Shown piece by piece: positions 1 through 7,838 of a DNA stretch of 24,941 bases. Each line of letters opens with the position of its first letter. Within the stretch, counting starts at the first letter, position 1. The stretch comes from Syntrophomonas sp. UBA4922 (GTDB lineage Bacteria > Bacillota > Syntrophomonadia > Syntrophomonadales > Syntrophomonadaceae), in the NCBI GenBank assembly GCA_002398825.1, contig DHBS01000041.1:81901-106841 (forward strand), read 5' to 3'. The notes under the pieces are model-generated. The model did not search any database. It was not told where the DNA came from and saw only the letters and a program-made list of their open reading frames with translations. Both the position numbers and the translations under genes were made by a program.

Positions 1-7
1 GAAAGCA

Positions 8-64
8 GCAGGCTTGGGGAAGGGTCTTTTTTAAAAAAGGAAAAAGAACCTTCCCCGTGCCTGC
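8..64 (-). terminator. Long hairpin closing the minus-strand electron-transfer operon
   Basis: An imperfect inverted repeat lies directly after the stop codon of the NrfD-like gene. The arms pair as GCAGGC/GCCTGC, GGGGAAGG/CCTTCCCC and TCTTTTT/AAAAAGA, with small internal mismatches. Read on the minus strand it is a GC-rich stem with an internal T-tract, so it probably ends the operon. It is longer than a minimal terminator and resembles the GGGAC/GTCCC palindromes in other spaces of this window, so it may also be a copy of a dispersed repeat. Confidence 0.6.
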
Positions 65-65
65 T

Positions 66-1004
66 TTAAGGAATCATTATTCCATCCCATATCGGCAACG
101 CCGCAAAAATAATCAATGCGCGCAGTGCGAATCCCCCCACAAGAACTGAAGAATCGGCAATGATGGTAAGGTAGGAATGGTGTTGTTTTTGCCCTCCTGC
201 CGTCATTTCAGCGGCCGCTGAAGTATCTTTAACCGTTGGCTTGGCGGCTTTCGAAGCCAGATGTTGAACAGTATAGACTGCCAGGGGGAACAACAGCCCC
301 AGCCCAATGAATATACCCCAAAATTGGAGCGCATATTTACCGGAGATGACCAGTGCAGCAGATTTCTTGGCGATCAATCCATTTCCGCCCGAATTCATCA
401 CCCACATAAAAACGGCCACAGCGCCTAACTCTGCCAGGATGAGAAAGATATGGGTCAGATCCTCCCGGCCTTTATCAGACGCTTCTTTTTCAAAAATATG
501 CGCCAGCAGCACGGTGATCGATAGCCCGGTGGATAGGGCGGATACAAAAAAGATGACCGGTATTATTCCTGAACTCCAGAAGGGGATGGCCTCTATCACG
601 GAAATCAGAAATCCGGTATAGCCCCCTGTCGCCACCGCCAGTATGGCCCCAGCCCATGTGACCGCACCGGGAACCGCTTCATTTTTATAGGTGAGATACC
701 CTTTCAAGAGGCCCACTAAAATAAAGACGGCCAGAACGATGGTGCCCCAGGTCATGACCGAACTGAAATTAGTAACCAGCCTGACCAGCAGCCAGGGTTT
801 ATAAAAACCCTGCCCCAAATCAAACACCAGCAATAATGTGCCGAGGCCCACTATCGGTCCCGCAATGTAATATCCCATTCTTTTAAGCCCGGAATTATTG
901 CCCAGCCAGCCCAGTTCGGCGGCAAATGAAGTCAGATAAGCACCCGCCCCCAGGCCGCCCAAAAACAAGTATGTCACCACCAGCCAATTCCAGTGCATTT
1001 CCAT
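66..1004 (-). CDS. NrfD/PsrC-like integral membrane subunit (quinone-interacting)
   Basis: The 312-residue protein is almost entirely membrane-embedded, with about eight hydrophobic helices (near residues 6-24, 43-63, 84-104, 111-135, 146-168, 184-204, 225-245 and 282-305). The opening 'NWLVVTYLFLGGLGAGAYL' is typical of the NrfD/PsrC family. Members pass electrons between menaquinone/menaquinol and an exported iron-sulfur partner. That partner is encoded immediately upstream (1029-1679), 24 bp away. An AGGAGG site about 10 bases before the ATG supports the start. Such pairs usually serve a third, catalytic subunit (molybdopterin enzyme or multihaem cytochrome), and none is seen here. It is the last gene of an operon that also carries FLEET-type genes, so I infer quinol oxidation feeding extracytoplasmic flavin carriers. 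Confidence 0.85.
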   Translation of the reverse strand: MEMHWNWLVVTYLFLGGLGAGAYLTSFAAELGWLGNNSGLKRMGYYIAGPIVGLGTLLLVFDLGQGFYKPWLLVRLVTNFSSVMTWGTIVLAVFILVGLLKGYLTYKNEAVPGAVTWAGAILAVATGGYTGFLISVIEAIPFWSSGIIPVIFFVSALSTGLSITVLLAHIFEKEASDKGREDLTHIFLILAELGAVAVFMWVMNSGGNGLIAKKSAALVISGKYALQFWGIFIGLGLLFPLAVYTVQHLASKAAKPTVKDTSAAAEMTAGGQKQHHSYLTIIADSSVLVGGFALRALIIFAALPIWDGIMIP

Positions 1005-1028
1005 GATTTTGATACCTCCTAGCTATTG

Positions 1029-1679
1029 TTACTTCGGAATGACCACCAGCGAGGGTTTGGTCAGTTCAGGAGCAGGCAGCCATTGAATCTGCGCCACGCC
1101 CCCCTCGGTCTTTTGTAAATCAACCAGTCTGCCGAAAGTTAAGGCTTGGGTAGGGCAAGCCTCCACGCAGGCAGGTTTTAGGCCTTTTGCCTGGCGTTCA
1201 TAGCAAAAATGGCATTTGGTGATTCTGCCGGTTTCTTCACTCAATTGAGGAGCATGGTAAGGGCAAGCATACAGGCAGTATTTACACCCTACACAGATTT
1301 CTTTGTCATGCACAACGATCCCGTCTTTATCCCGCTTTTTGTAGGCCTTGACCGGACATACCGAAACACATACCGGTTTTTCACAATGATTACAGCTGAT
1401 AGAAAGATAAACCTCCGGTCTGCCGCTGCTGATAACCCGACGCCATTTTACGCCGTCTTCCCATTTGTTAGTAGTCTTGCAGGCGGTGGCACATTTCCGG
1501 CAGCCGATACATTTTTGCTGATCATGCATGAACCCCAATTGATCAGGGTACTTGGGTATATTTGGATCCGCTTGTGCTAACTGTCCCGGTAAAACACCGA
1601 CAGCCAGGGTGCCGGCGAATAATGCTCCCATTTTTATGACACTGCGGCGGCTGATTTTTAACTCATTTGATTTGTCCAT
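1029..1679 (-). CDS. Tat-exported 4x[4Fe-4S] ferredoxin-like subunit (NrfC/PsrB type)
   Basis: The 216-residue protein starts with a twin-arginine signal: SRRSVIK at 10-16, a hydrophobic stretch to about 30, then a QAxA-type end near residue 37. Sixteen cysteines form four clusters: C57/60/63/67, C96/99/104/108, C129/132/135/139 and C156/159/171/175. This is the pattern of NrfC/PsrB/DmsB electron-transfer subunits, which lie outside the membrane and take electrons from, or give them to, an NrfD-type partner. That partner is the next gene. The start ATG has a clear AAGGAG site and overlaps the end of the eetB-like gene by 22 bp, so the two are probably translationally coupled. The usual catalytic subunit gene is absent. 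Confidence 0.9.
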   Translation of the reverse strand: MDKSNELKISRRSVIKMGALFAGTLAVGVLPGQLAQADPNIPKYPDQLGFMHDQQKCIGCRKCATACKTTNKWEDGVKWRRVISSGRPEVYLSISCNHCEKPVCVSVCPVKAYKKRDKDGIVVHDKEICVGCKYCLYACPYHAPQLSEETGRITKCHFCYERQAKGLKPACVEACPTQALTFGRLVDLQKTEGGVAQIQWLPAPELTKPSLVVIPK

Positions 1680-2221
1680 TTTAGTCTCCTTCCCCCGTGA
1701 GTTGGCACAGTGGTAAAAATCCCCTTCTTCCTTAATTCACTTATGGCAATTTCTCCGATTCTTCCGGTGATAGCACCGGTAATCAAAGCAGATACGAGAA
1801 GGATGGGGAGATAATAAAATACGATAAACTGACCCAGCAACAAAGAGGCCACGATGATCTGGGCGGTATTATGAATGAATGCCCCCAGGACACTGATCCC
1901 TTTGATACTGAAATACTGCGAGAATCTTTTATAAATCAGCAGCATGATCAAGGCGCTCAGGATGCCCCCGCTTAGGCTAAAAGCCAGCATCATTACGCCT
2001 CTGGTCAATAACGCCACCACAAAACAGCGGATGATCACTATCAATAGCACATCTGTCAAAGGCAGAAAGACAAGAGCCACTAAGGTAATAATATTTGCCA
2101 AGCCGAGTTTTACTCCCGGAACGGGTACTGGCACTGGAATGATCGATTCCAGCAAGGATACTAATATTGCATTGGTAACCAATATGATGATGACTGCATA
2201 TCTCCGATTTTTGCTCATCAT
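1658..2221 (-). CDS. eetB: EetB-like Gx transporter family membrane protein
   Basis: The 187-residue protein has about five or six hydrophobic helices and the motif PGVKLGLANI near residues 34-43, typical of the Gx transporter family (Pfam Hpre_diP_synt_I). In Listeria and lactobacilli this family is EetB, a membrane component of flavin-based extracellular electron transfer thought to work with EetA. Here the eetA-like gene lies in the divergent operon (4546-4920), so the assignment rests on family and context together. The first ATG (2221) is followed by a second at 2218. The upstream ribosome site is weak, so either may be used. It overlaps the iron-sulfur gene by 22 bp. Biochemical activity of the family is poorly known, and an isoprenoid role implied by the old domain name is less likely in this setting. 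Confidence 0.8.
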   Translation of the reverse strand: MMSKNRRYAVIIILVTNAILVSLLESIIPVPVPVPGVKLGLANIITLVALVFLPLTDVLLIVIIRCFVVALLTRGVMMLAFSLSGGILSALIMLLIYKRFSQYFSIKGISVLGAFIHNTAQIIVASLLLGQFIVFYYLPILLVSALITGAITGRIGEIAISELRKKGIFTTVPTHGGRRLKWTNQMS

Positions 2222-2360
2222 GACCCGCTTTCTAAAAGTGACAGACTTAAAATCCAGCTTTTTGAAAATGAGGGCATCCCAAATTATAAAGTGAATTATC
2301 TATGGAACACCCTCTTTTGATTGTCACTTTAGTTGTACCTGTAGACGCAGCTGTTACGGA

Positions 2361-3068
2361 TTATTTAACCGGAATCTTTACCTCTGCCCGGCTATCATAA
2401 GCCTTTTTCAGCGCTCCGATGAAATCGCCGTGGGCATCTTTGAGGCTGACACTTGCGCCGGAGGTTACATCTGCCAGAACCTGTTTTTCTTCATCGGTGA
2501 GCTGGGAATACTTCGCCTGCTCGTCAGGGTCGGTTGAATTTGCTTTCAAGGGACGGCCGTTTTTATCGGAAGTATTCTTAGCAAACCACGCCTCAACTTC
2601 AGCGACTGTTTTGCCTTTAAAAAACTCTTCATATACCGCATATTGTTCCGATATATTCATGCCATAAGCAGCATCGCCGCGTTCGAGCTTGGTTTGCCAT
2701 TCACTTACTTCTTTGGCAGCTATTTCAACGGTACTGGCGGGGGCGGTCAGATAACCGGCTTGTCCAGGCCAGCCTGAAAAACGAGGTGCGCCTTCATGTT
2801 CTGAATCGTTGGGAGAGAGGACTTCCAATGCATCAAAATGTACGCTGATTATTTTGCCTTCCTTGTCAAACGTAGCGTCCGCAGTAACAGTAGAAATAGA
2901 GTAAATTTGCCCCCCGGCAGCATCTTTGCCAGGCCCGACACGGAAAACCGAGGTCTGTCCTGATCCATTGGAGACCGTTAATTCCTTGGGCTGGAATATG
3001 AATCCGGCAATAAATACCACGATTGCCACCAAAGCAACGACTACGGCAACGATCTTCATCTTTGACAT
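2361..3068 (-). CDS. Membrane-anchored FMN-binding-type protein, likely ApbE substrate (PplA-like role)
   Basis: With start ATG 3068, chosen for its GGGAGGA site, this is a 235-residue protein. It has one N-terminal membrane anchor (residues 5-25) and an extracytoplasmic remainder. Near the C-terminus is DVTSGASVS (200-208), which matches the D-x2-S-G-A-[ST] sequence to which ApbE enzymes attach FMN; S206 would be the acceptor. There is no lipobox cysteine, so unlike PplA of Listeria it would be held by a transmembrane helix, and I see only one attachment motif. The divergently transcribed neighbour encodes an exported ApbE (3454-4524). I infer it is the terminal flavin electron carrier on the outer face of the membrane. 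The rest of the sequence has no motif I recognise. An in-frame GTG at 3083 lies within the ribosome site and is unlikely to be the start. Confidence 0.7.
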   Translation of the reverse strand: MSKMKIVAVVVALVAIVVFIAGFIFQPKELTVSNGSGQTSVFRVGPGKDAAGGQIYSISTVTADATFDKEGKIISVHFDALEVLSPNDSEHEGAPRFSGWPGQAGYLTAPASTVEIAAKEVSEWQTKLERGDAAYGMNISEQYAVYEEFFKGKTVAEVEAWFAKNTSDKNGRPLKANSTDPDEQAKYSQLTDEEKQVLADVTSGASVSLKDAHGDFIGALKKAYDSRAEVKIPVK

Positions 3069-3453
3069 ACAAAATCCTCCCACTTGATTTTATTGAATAG
3101 TACATAATGAGTTTCACACCTGAGGAGGATATTTTAAATCCTGATTTATGTCCCGGCAATAAGTACATTTGTCCCGAACAGGGCTTTTTGCATCCGCCAG
3201 GCTTGCAGAGGCTTGCTTCCTGTCCTGTAAACGTAAAAAGAGTAAATACATTGTTTTCACGGCTTGATCTTTCCAATATCATCATTTTCTTCCGCTTGTC
3301 CTGGGCTGTCCCAAAGCTTAAAATGGCTCTAGAAACATTACTATTTTAGTCGTATTTATCCTGTTTAATAAAGGGTATATAAAAGAGAATTTAAGCTGCC
3401 TGTTTGTTTAAAGAAAGCGGGCAGCTAACGTTTCACAGCAGAAAGGGATAAAA
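3069..3453. promoter_or_regulatory. Divergent control region between the two electron-transfer operons
   Basis: This 385-bp space separates two operons reading away from each other. On the plus side a candidate -10 (TATATA/TATAAA at 3376-3383) has only a poor -35 match upstream. It is followed by a leader hairpin with a perfect 7-bp stem (AGCTGCC 3394-3400 and GGCAGCT 3420-3426), about 27 bases before the GTG start of the ApbE gene. I see no convincing promoter for the minus side and no recognisable riboswitch. Open frames across the space on both strands lack ribosome sites and are not called as genes. Confidence 0.4.
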
Positions 3454-4524
3454 GTGGCTCTGCGAAGACATCTATTGAAACTGATAGGGTTAGTTTTGGT
3501 CATAGTCGCGGCGGCATGGCTATTAACTGCTGTTGCTGCCAACAAGCGCGATGAGATGGCGAACAAAGCCTTTGTGGCGGATTCTTTTGCTATGGGAACA
3601 GTCATATCTCAAAAGGTATTTGGGGCAAATGGACAGACTGCGGTTGACGAGGCTACAACGAAGATCGAGGATCTGGATAAACTGCTGACATTTAATGACA
3701 CGCAAGGGGATATCTACAGGCTTAATCAAAATGCGGGGATTATGGGCATTGAACTGGATCCGGCGACAGTAAAAATCATCAATAAAGCGCAAGAGATATC
3801 TGAAATGAGTCATGGGGCCTTCGATATCACAGTAGGCCCCCTGGTAAAAACCTGGCAAATAGGAACAGATGCACAGCGCATCCCGTCACAAGAAGAACTG
3901 AACAGATTGCTGCCTTTGGTCAATTACGAAGATATCGACATTGATAATAATGTGGTCACTATCAAAAATAAAGGGCAGATGATCGATCTCGGAGGCATTG
4001 CCAAGGGATATGCAGGGGACGCGGTTATTGAGATCTACAGGAGACAGGGCATTACTTCCGCTTTTATCAATTTGGGCGGAAATGTTGTAACACTTGGTAA
4101 CAAGCCAGACGGCGCCCCATGGAAAGTCGGGATCCGTGATCCCAGGCCGGCAGGAAATCCGAGTGGGAAAGATATTGGAATCGTTAAAGTAACGGATAAA
4201 GCGGTTGTTACAGCTGGAGATGATCAACGTTATTTTATGGAAAATGGACGGCGTTATCATCATATTCTGGATCCCAAAACCGGATATCCGGCCGAATCTG
4301 ATTTGATGAGTGTAACCTTGATCACTGAATCTTCGCTGGATGCTGATGCTCTGGATACTGCCGTCTATATTTTAGGCCTTGAAAAGGGCAGGGAGCTGAT
4401 CCGGCAGTATGGAGGCGTTGAAGCTGTGTTTATTACAATCGACAAAAAGATCTATGTTACAGAAGGGCTAAAAGAAAGTTTTGAGTTCCTTGGTGAGGGC
4501 AGCGGATACGTTTACCAGCAATAA
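3454..4524 (+). CDS. fmnB: ApbE-type FAD:protein FMN transferase, membrane-anchored
   Basis: The enzyme moves FMN from FAD onto a Ser/Thr of exported proteins, outside the membrane, using Mg2+. The 356-residue protein has an N-terminal hydrophobic anchor (10-28) and no lipobox. ApbE-family motifs are clear: GGIAKGYAGD (180-189), INLGGN (205-210), HILDPKTGYP (270-279) and a D-A-L-D-T metal-site segment around 298-302. The start is GTG at 3454, preceded by AAAGGG. It leads an operon with eetA- and fmnA-like genes 21 bp and 13 bp apart, the FLEET pattern, so FmnB is a better name than a thiamine-related one. Its likely substrate is the protein encoded divergently at 2361-3068. The catalytic identity is secure; the specific partner is inferred from context. 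Confidence 0.92.
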   Translation: MALRRHLLKLIGLVLVIVAAAWLLTAVAANKRDEMANKAFVADSFAMGTVISQKVFGANGQTAVDEATTKIEDLDKLLTFNDTQGDIYRLNQNAGIMGIELDPATVKIINKAQEISEMSHGAFDITVGPLVKTWQIGTDAQRIPSQEELNRLLPLVNYEDIDIDNNVVTIKNKGQMIDLGGIAKGYAGDAVIEIYRRQGITSAFINLGGNVVTLGNKPDGAPWKVGIRDPRPAGNPSGKDIGIVKVTDKAVVTAGDDQRYFMENGRRYHHILDPKTGYPAESDLMSVTLITESSLDADALDTAVYILGLEKGRELIRQYGGVEAVFITIDKKIYVTEGLKESFEFLGEGSGYVYQQ

Positions 4525-4545
4525 CATCGAACGGGGAAGCGAAAT

Positions 4546-4920
4546 ATGGAAAACATGAAAAGGTTTAAAAGAGGCGATCTGTTTTTATACTTGATAGGGT
4601 TTATCATCATGCTTTCACTGGCGGGATTCTACCTTAAGGGTGAGGCTGCCCAAGGCGAAGAGATCGATGGGCGCACAGCGGTGATAAGCAGAGATGGCAA
4701 TAGAATAGCGGAGTTAGACTTAGATACGCTGGAAGAACCCCGGTATTTTAAACTTGAGGATGGCATCCAGGTAACCATTGTAGCGGAAAAAGGCTCCATA
4801 AAGTTCTTGGAAGCCGAGTGCCCGGATAAAATCTGTGTAAAAACAGGGACATTAACCAAACCCGGAGACCAGGCCGTCTGCATGCCTAGCAGAACCATCG
4901 TCAGAATCTTAGATAACTAA
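4546..4920 (+). CDS. eetA: EetA-like NusG domain II protein
   Basis: The 124-residue protein has one N-terminal membrane helix (11-30) and an exported domain of the NusG domain II family, shown by CPDKICVKTG (92-101) followed by C112 in a short CMPS segment. This family is EetA in the FLEET system, where it is needed together with EetB for extracellular electron transfer. The three conserved cysteines (92, 97, 112) are a family hallmark with unproven function. The gene sits 21 bp after the flavin transferase and 13 bp before the EcfT-like gene, all in one direction. The name comes from family plus context. Its sole domain is NusG-II, so it should not be confused with the transcription factor NusG. 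Confidence 0.82.
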   Translation: MENMKRFKRGDLFLYLIGFIIMLSLAGFYLKGEAAQGEEIDGRTAVISRDGNRIAELDLDTLEEPRYFKLEDGIQVTIVAEKGSIKFLEAECPDKICVKTGTLTKPGDQAVCMPSRTIVRILDN

Positions 4921-4933
4921 AGGATAAACCTCG

Positions 4934-5776
4934 ATGAATAATACATTGAACAGAACGTTGCATCCCTTGAAAAAGGGAAAAGCTCAAGGACTAACCGCCA
5001 TGAATAAGAAAAATCACAGTACTTTCATAGACTTGGATGGGTTTATTAAAGCCCTTCTGGCGATTGGCATAGCAACGCTGCCGTTTTATTTTGAAAAGCA
5101 GGCCAGTTATGAAATATTTCTGGTTTATCTATTGATGGTTACCCTGGTATCAAGAATTCGATATCGCACCTTATTACTCAGCGCCGGGTCGTATTGTATT
5201 ATCGTGTTGATCCCTTATTTATTCGGGATATTGATGAATATATCCCTTTATTATTTGACTAAAAACGAAGCATTTATCATTCATCAAGGGTCTCAAGAGG
5301 TCTTCTCCAGGTTATTCAGATTGTTCATTATCTGGTATGCAAGCATCCTTTATTTCCATACCACCCCCATTGAAACAGTCTTGGGCTTATTGGATAAATT
5401 GCTTTTCCCTTTTAAGTTGATCAAGCTGCCGGTTCAGGATTACTTAAAAGTAGTCATGTGCATCGTCATGGAATTGAAGGGGACCGGGGAAAAGTTAAAG
5501 ACAGGATTTGTAGAGCAGGGCCGCTCCGTGATCGGAGGAAGCCGGCGCAATCTGAAGTCAAAATTAAACGGGATATCGCAAATCATCGTTTCGTCGCTGG
5601 TCGATTCGTTCCAAAAGCTGGATGAGTTAGAAAGGATGGTCGAAAAAGTCAGCGCCCAGGACCTGTTCGAGTATGAACTCAAAATGACCAGACACGAGGG
5701 GATCGCCGCCTTAAGTATCACTTTGTTGATATTGACGCTTTACATTATTGAAAAAGGGAATGGACTGCTCATATGA
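4934..5776 (+). CDS. fmnA: FmnA-like protein (EcfT/CbiQ family transmembrane component)
   Basis: The 280-residue protein has four or five hydrophobic helices in its N-terminal half (about 34-52, 56-75, 79-100, 120-145). A long charged cytoplasmic stretch follows (about 165-245), and there is a final helix near 255-275. This is the layout of EcfT/CbiQ energy-coupling transporter subunits. In Listeria, FmnA is an EcfT-like protein that helps move flavin out of the cell so that FmnB can flavinylate exported proteins. The R-G-type coupling motifs of classical EcfT are degenerate here (GFVEQGRS near 196-203). No ATPase or substrate-binding subunit is in the window, so it may share them with another locus. 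Start 4934 has an AAAGGA site. Its stop overlaps the kinase start as ATGA, which couples it to the two-component system. Confidence 0.68.
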   Translation: MNNTLNRTLHPLKKGKAQGLTAMNKKNHSTFIDLDGFIKALLAIGIATLPFYFEKQASYEIFLVYLLMVTLVSRIRYRTLLLSAGSYCIIVLIPYLFGILMNISLYYLTKNEAFIIHQGSQEVFSRLFRLFIIWYASILYFHTTPIETVLGLLDKLLFPFKLIKLPVQDYLKVVMCIVMELKGTGEKLKTGFVEQGRSVIGGSRRNLKSKLNGISQIIVSSLVDSFQKLDELERMVEKVSAQDLFEYELKMTRHEGIAALSITLLILTLYIIEKGNGLLI

Positions 5777-7170
5777 CTATCATTGAATTCTTATTATATC
5801 TAATCTATGGGTTTTCTATGGTCATGATGGGGACTTTCGCCATCATGCAAAAAGATTCCAAGATAATGAACTTCTCGTTAATAAGATCCATTAAGTATTT
5901 GGGCTATTTTGGAATTATCCATGGCATGAGTGAATGGATCACCATGATCATCAAACTTGAGTTATGTCATCCCCATCTGTATATTCAAGTTTATTATGTT
6001 AACCTGATGCTCAAAGCCTTATCCTTTACATTCCTTTTATACTTCGGGCTGGACTTATTAGCTATTCGGGAAAAGTACAAGAATATTTTGCTGAGAATAC
6101 CTTTGCTTGGTTTTCTGCTGTATTTATTTGGTTTCTATTTGTTAACTTCTCATTATGGTGTGGATTATCATTTGTCGAATGATCATTTCAAGATTATTAG
6201 CATACGTTATTTGATGGCAGTTCCGAGTTGCGCCATAGCTGCCGCCGCTTTGTATGCGAATGCCCGGTTGATAGAGAAAACCAAATCCGCTGAAATAGCG
6301 AAAAGGTACAAGAATTTGTCCTGGATCTTCATCGCTTACGGTTTTGTAGAAGGATTGCTGGTATCCAAAGCGGCTTTTTTCCCGGCCAATATTATCAATA
6401 ACGAGATATTTCCAGAATACTTCATCCTAATCACCTTATCTTTTAAGGCAATCGTCGGATTTATCATCAATTATTCATTGATCAAAGTAATCGATACTTT
6501 TAGCTGGGAACAAGAGGAAAGGCTGTTTCAATTGGAAAAACTCAGAATAGCCTCTGAAGAAAGAAGAAAACTGGGACTTGAAATACACGACGGCATTATT
6601 CAGCAATTGTATGCCATAGGATTGAAAATTGAGTATCTATCCAGATACAAAGAAGACAAAGCTTCGGCAATAAATATTCTAGAAGAAGTAAAAGTGAATA
6701 TAACGGCAACTATAAATAAGATCAGGGAATTTATATCTGCCGATGCTTTAGATGAAATTGAACTGGATAGATTAAAAGACAGCCTGGAACAGTTGGTGCG
6801 TAAATACAATGAAACTCAAAGTGTAGAGATTGTGCTGAAGTGTAAGCTTTCCCCTTATACAGTGGGTGATTTATTAGCAGAGAAGACCACGCAGATTTAT
6901 TATATTGTTCAGGAAGCTATCACCAATGTTATCAAGCATTCTCAAGCCGATCATGCTGAGGTCTTATTGGAGGGTACCCCTGATTTTATTTATATAACTA
7001 TCACTGATAACGGGATAGGGATCTCTCAGGACATAAAGCTGGAGCAACAGTTTGGCATCCGTTCCATGAAGGAAAGAGCCCAAAGAGTCAATGGATTTTT
7101 CAAAATCGAAAGCCTGCTTAAAGGTACTCGGATCGAACTTAAAATACCCTGTGAGGAAGCACTGATATGA
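5773..7170 (+). CDS. Membrane sensor histidine kinase (HisKA_3 / NarX-type) with seven-helix N-terminus
   Basis: The 465-residue protein begins with about seven hydrophobic helices (residues 3 to 240) that form an unassigned membrane sensor. A short coiled linker follows, then a HisKA_3 phosphoacceptor with His272 in LEIHDGIIQQL. The ATP-binding domain shows an N box (QEAITNVIKHS) and a G1 box (DNGIGIS). Such kinases pair with NarL/LuxR-type regulators, and that partner starts inside its stop codon (ATGA at 7167-7170). It also overlaps the FmnA-like gene by 4 bp, so sensor, regulator and flavin-electron-transfer genes are made together. I infer it monitors the membrane, quinone or flavin redox state, but no haem, Cys or PAS motif proves this. 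The gene is visibly AT-richer than the catabolic genes at the right end. Confidence 0.88.
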   Translation: MTIIEFLLYLIYGFSMVMMGTFAIMQKDSKIMNFSLIRSIKYLGYFGIIHGMSEWITMIIKLELCHPHLYIQVYYVNLMLKALSFTFLLYFGLDLLAIREKYKNILLRIPLLGFLLYLFGFYLLTSHYGVDYHLSNDHFKIISIRYLMAVPSCAIAAAALYANARLIEKTKSAEIAKRYKNLSWIFIAYGFVEGLLVSKAAFFPANIINNEIFPEYFILITLSFKAIVGFIINYSLIKVIDTFSWEQEERLFQLEKLRIASEERRKLGLEIHDGIIQQLYAIGLKIEYLSRYKEDKASAINILEEVKVNITATINKIREFISADALDEIELDRLKDSLEQLVRKYNETQSVEIVLKCKLSPYTVGDLLAEKTTQIYYIVQEAITNVIKHSQADHAEVLLEGTPDFIYITITDNGIGISQDIKLEQQFGIRSMKERAQRVNGFFKIESLLKGTRIELKIPCEEALI

Positions 7171-7838
7171 GCGATTATATTAAAGTATTGATAGTAGATG
7201 ATCACGATATCGTCAGGGATGGATTAAAGCTGATTTTGGAACTGGATGAGCGAATTATGGTATGTGGGGAGGCCAATGGTCTTCAGGAAGCCCTTGATTC
7301 GATACAAAAAACGTGCCCGGATGTTGTGCTGCTTGACTTTCGGCTGCCTGACGGGGACGGGGTCAATGGGTGTTTAACCATTAAGAGGCGCTTCCCTCAA
7401 ATCAAGATTATTATCTTAACGGCTTTTTCGCAAAATCATTTAGTCATTGAAACAATCAGAGCAGGCGCGGATGGTTATTTGTTGAAAAATATCAAGAGTC
7501 AGGAATTAATAGAGAATATCATTAAGGTTTATGAGGGCGATTGCGTCTTAGATACTTCCGTAACCGAGGGCGTTTTCAACAACATTGCCATTCCGGATAT
7601 CGAATTGCCTTCACAGGACCTTAATCTGAGCTCGAGAGAAAAAAATATATTGCAGATATTGAGCCAGGGCAAGTCGAATTGTGAGATTGCTGAAGCCCTG
7701 GGTATCTCCGAAAAAACGGTTCGCAACTATATCAGCACCATATTCAAGAAACTAAATGTTACCAATAGGACTGAGGCGGCGGGTTACTGGATCAGAACGC
7801 GAAATAACTATTCCAGTTCGTTTGAGCCCCAGGGTTAA
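7167..7838 (+). CDS. NarL/LuxR-type response regulator
   Basis: The 223-residue protein has a receiver domain (about 5-120) with an acidic pair near D11-D12, phosphoacceptor D57 in VVLLDFRLPDGDG, a T in ILTAFS and a K in YLLKN. A C-terminal LuxR helix-turn-helix (about 150-212) carries LSSREKNIL, GISEKTVRNYIS and FKKLNVTNR. It is translationally coupled to the kinase upstream and is the last gene of the operon, followed by a terminator. It probably binds DNA to control one or both divergent electron-transfer operons. No operator could be identified. Confidence 0.92.
   Translation: MSDYIKVLIVDDHDIVRDGLKLILELDERIMVCGEANGLQEALDSIQKTCPDVVLLDFRLPDGDGVNGCLTIKRRFPQIKIIILTAFSQNHLVIETIRAGADGYLLKNIKSQELIENIIKVYEGDCVLDTSVTEGVFNNIAIPDIELPSQDLNLSSREKNILQILSQGKSNCEIAEALGISEKTVRNYISTIFKKLNVTNRTEAAGYWIRTRNNYSSSFEPQG

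Noticed and set aside
2866..3285. Minus-strand open frame with a Cys-rich segment (CKPGGCKKPC) in the divergent space
   Set aside because: It has no ribosome site, overlaps the better-supported flavin protein in another frame, and resembles no family.
3107..3349. Plus-strand open frame in the divergent control region
   Set aside because: No ribosome site, no recognisable domain, and it occupies the only space for promoters of both operons.
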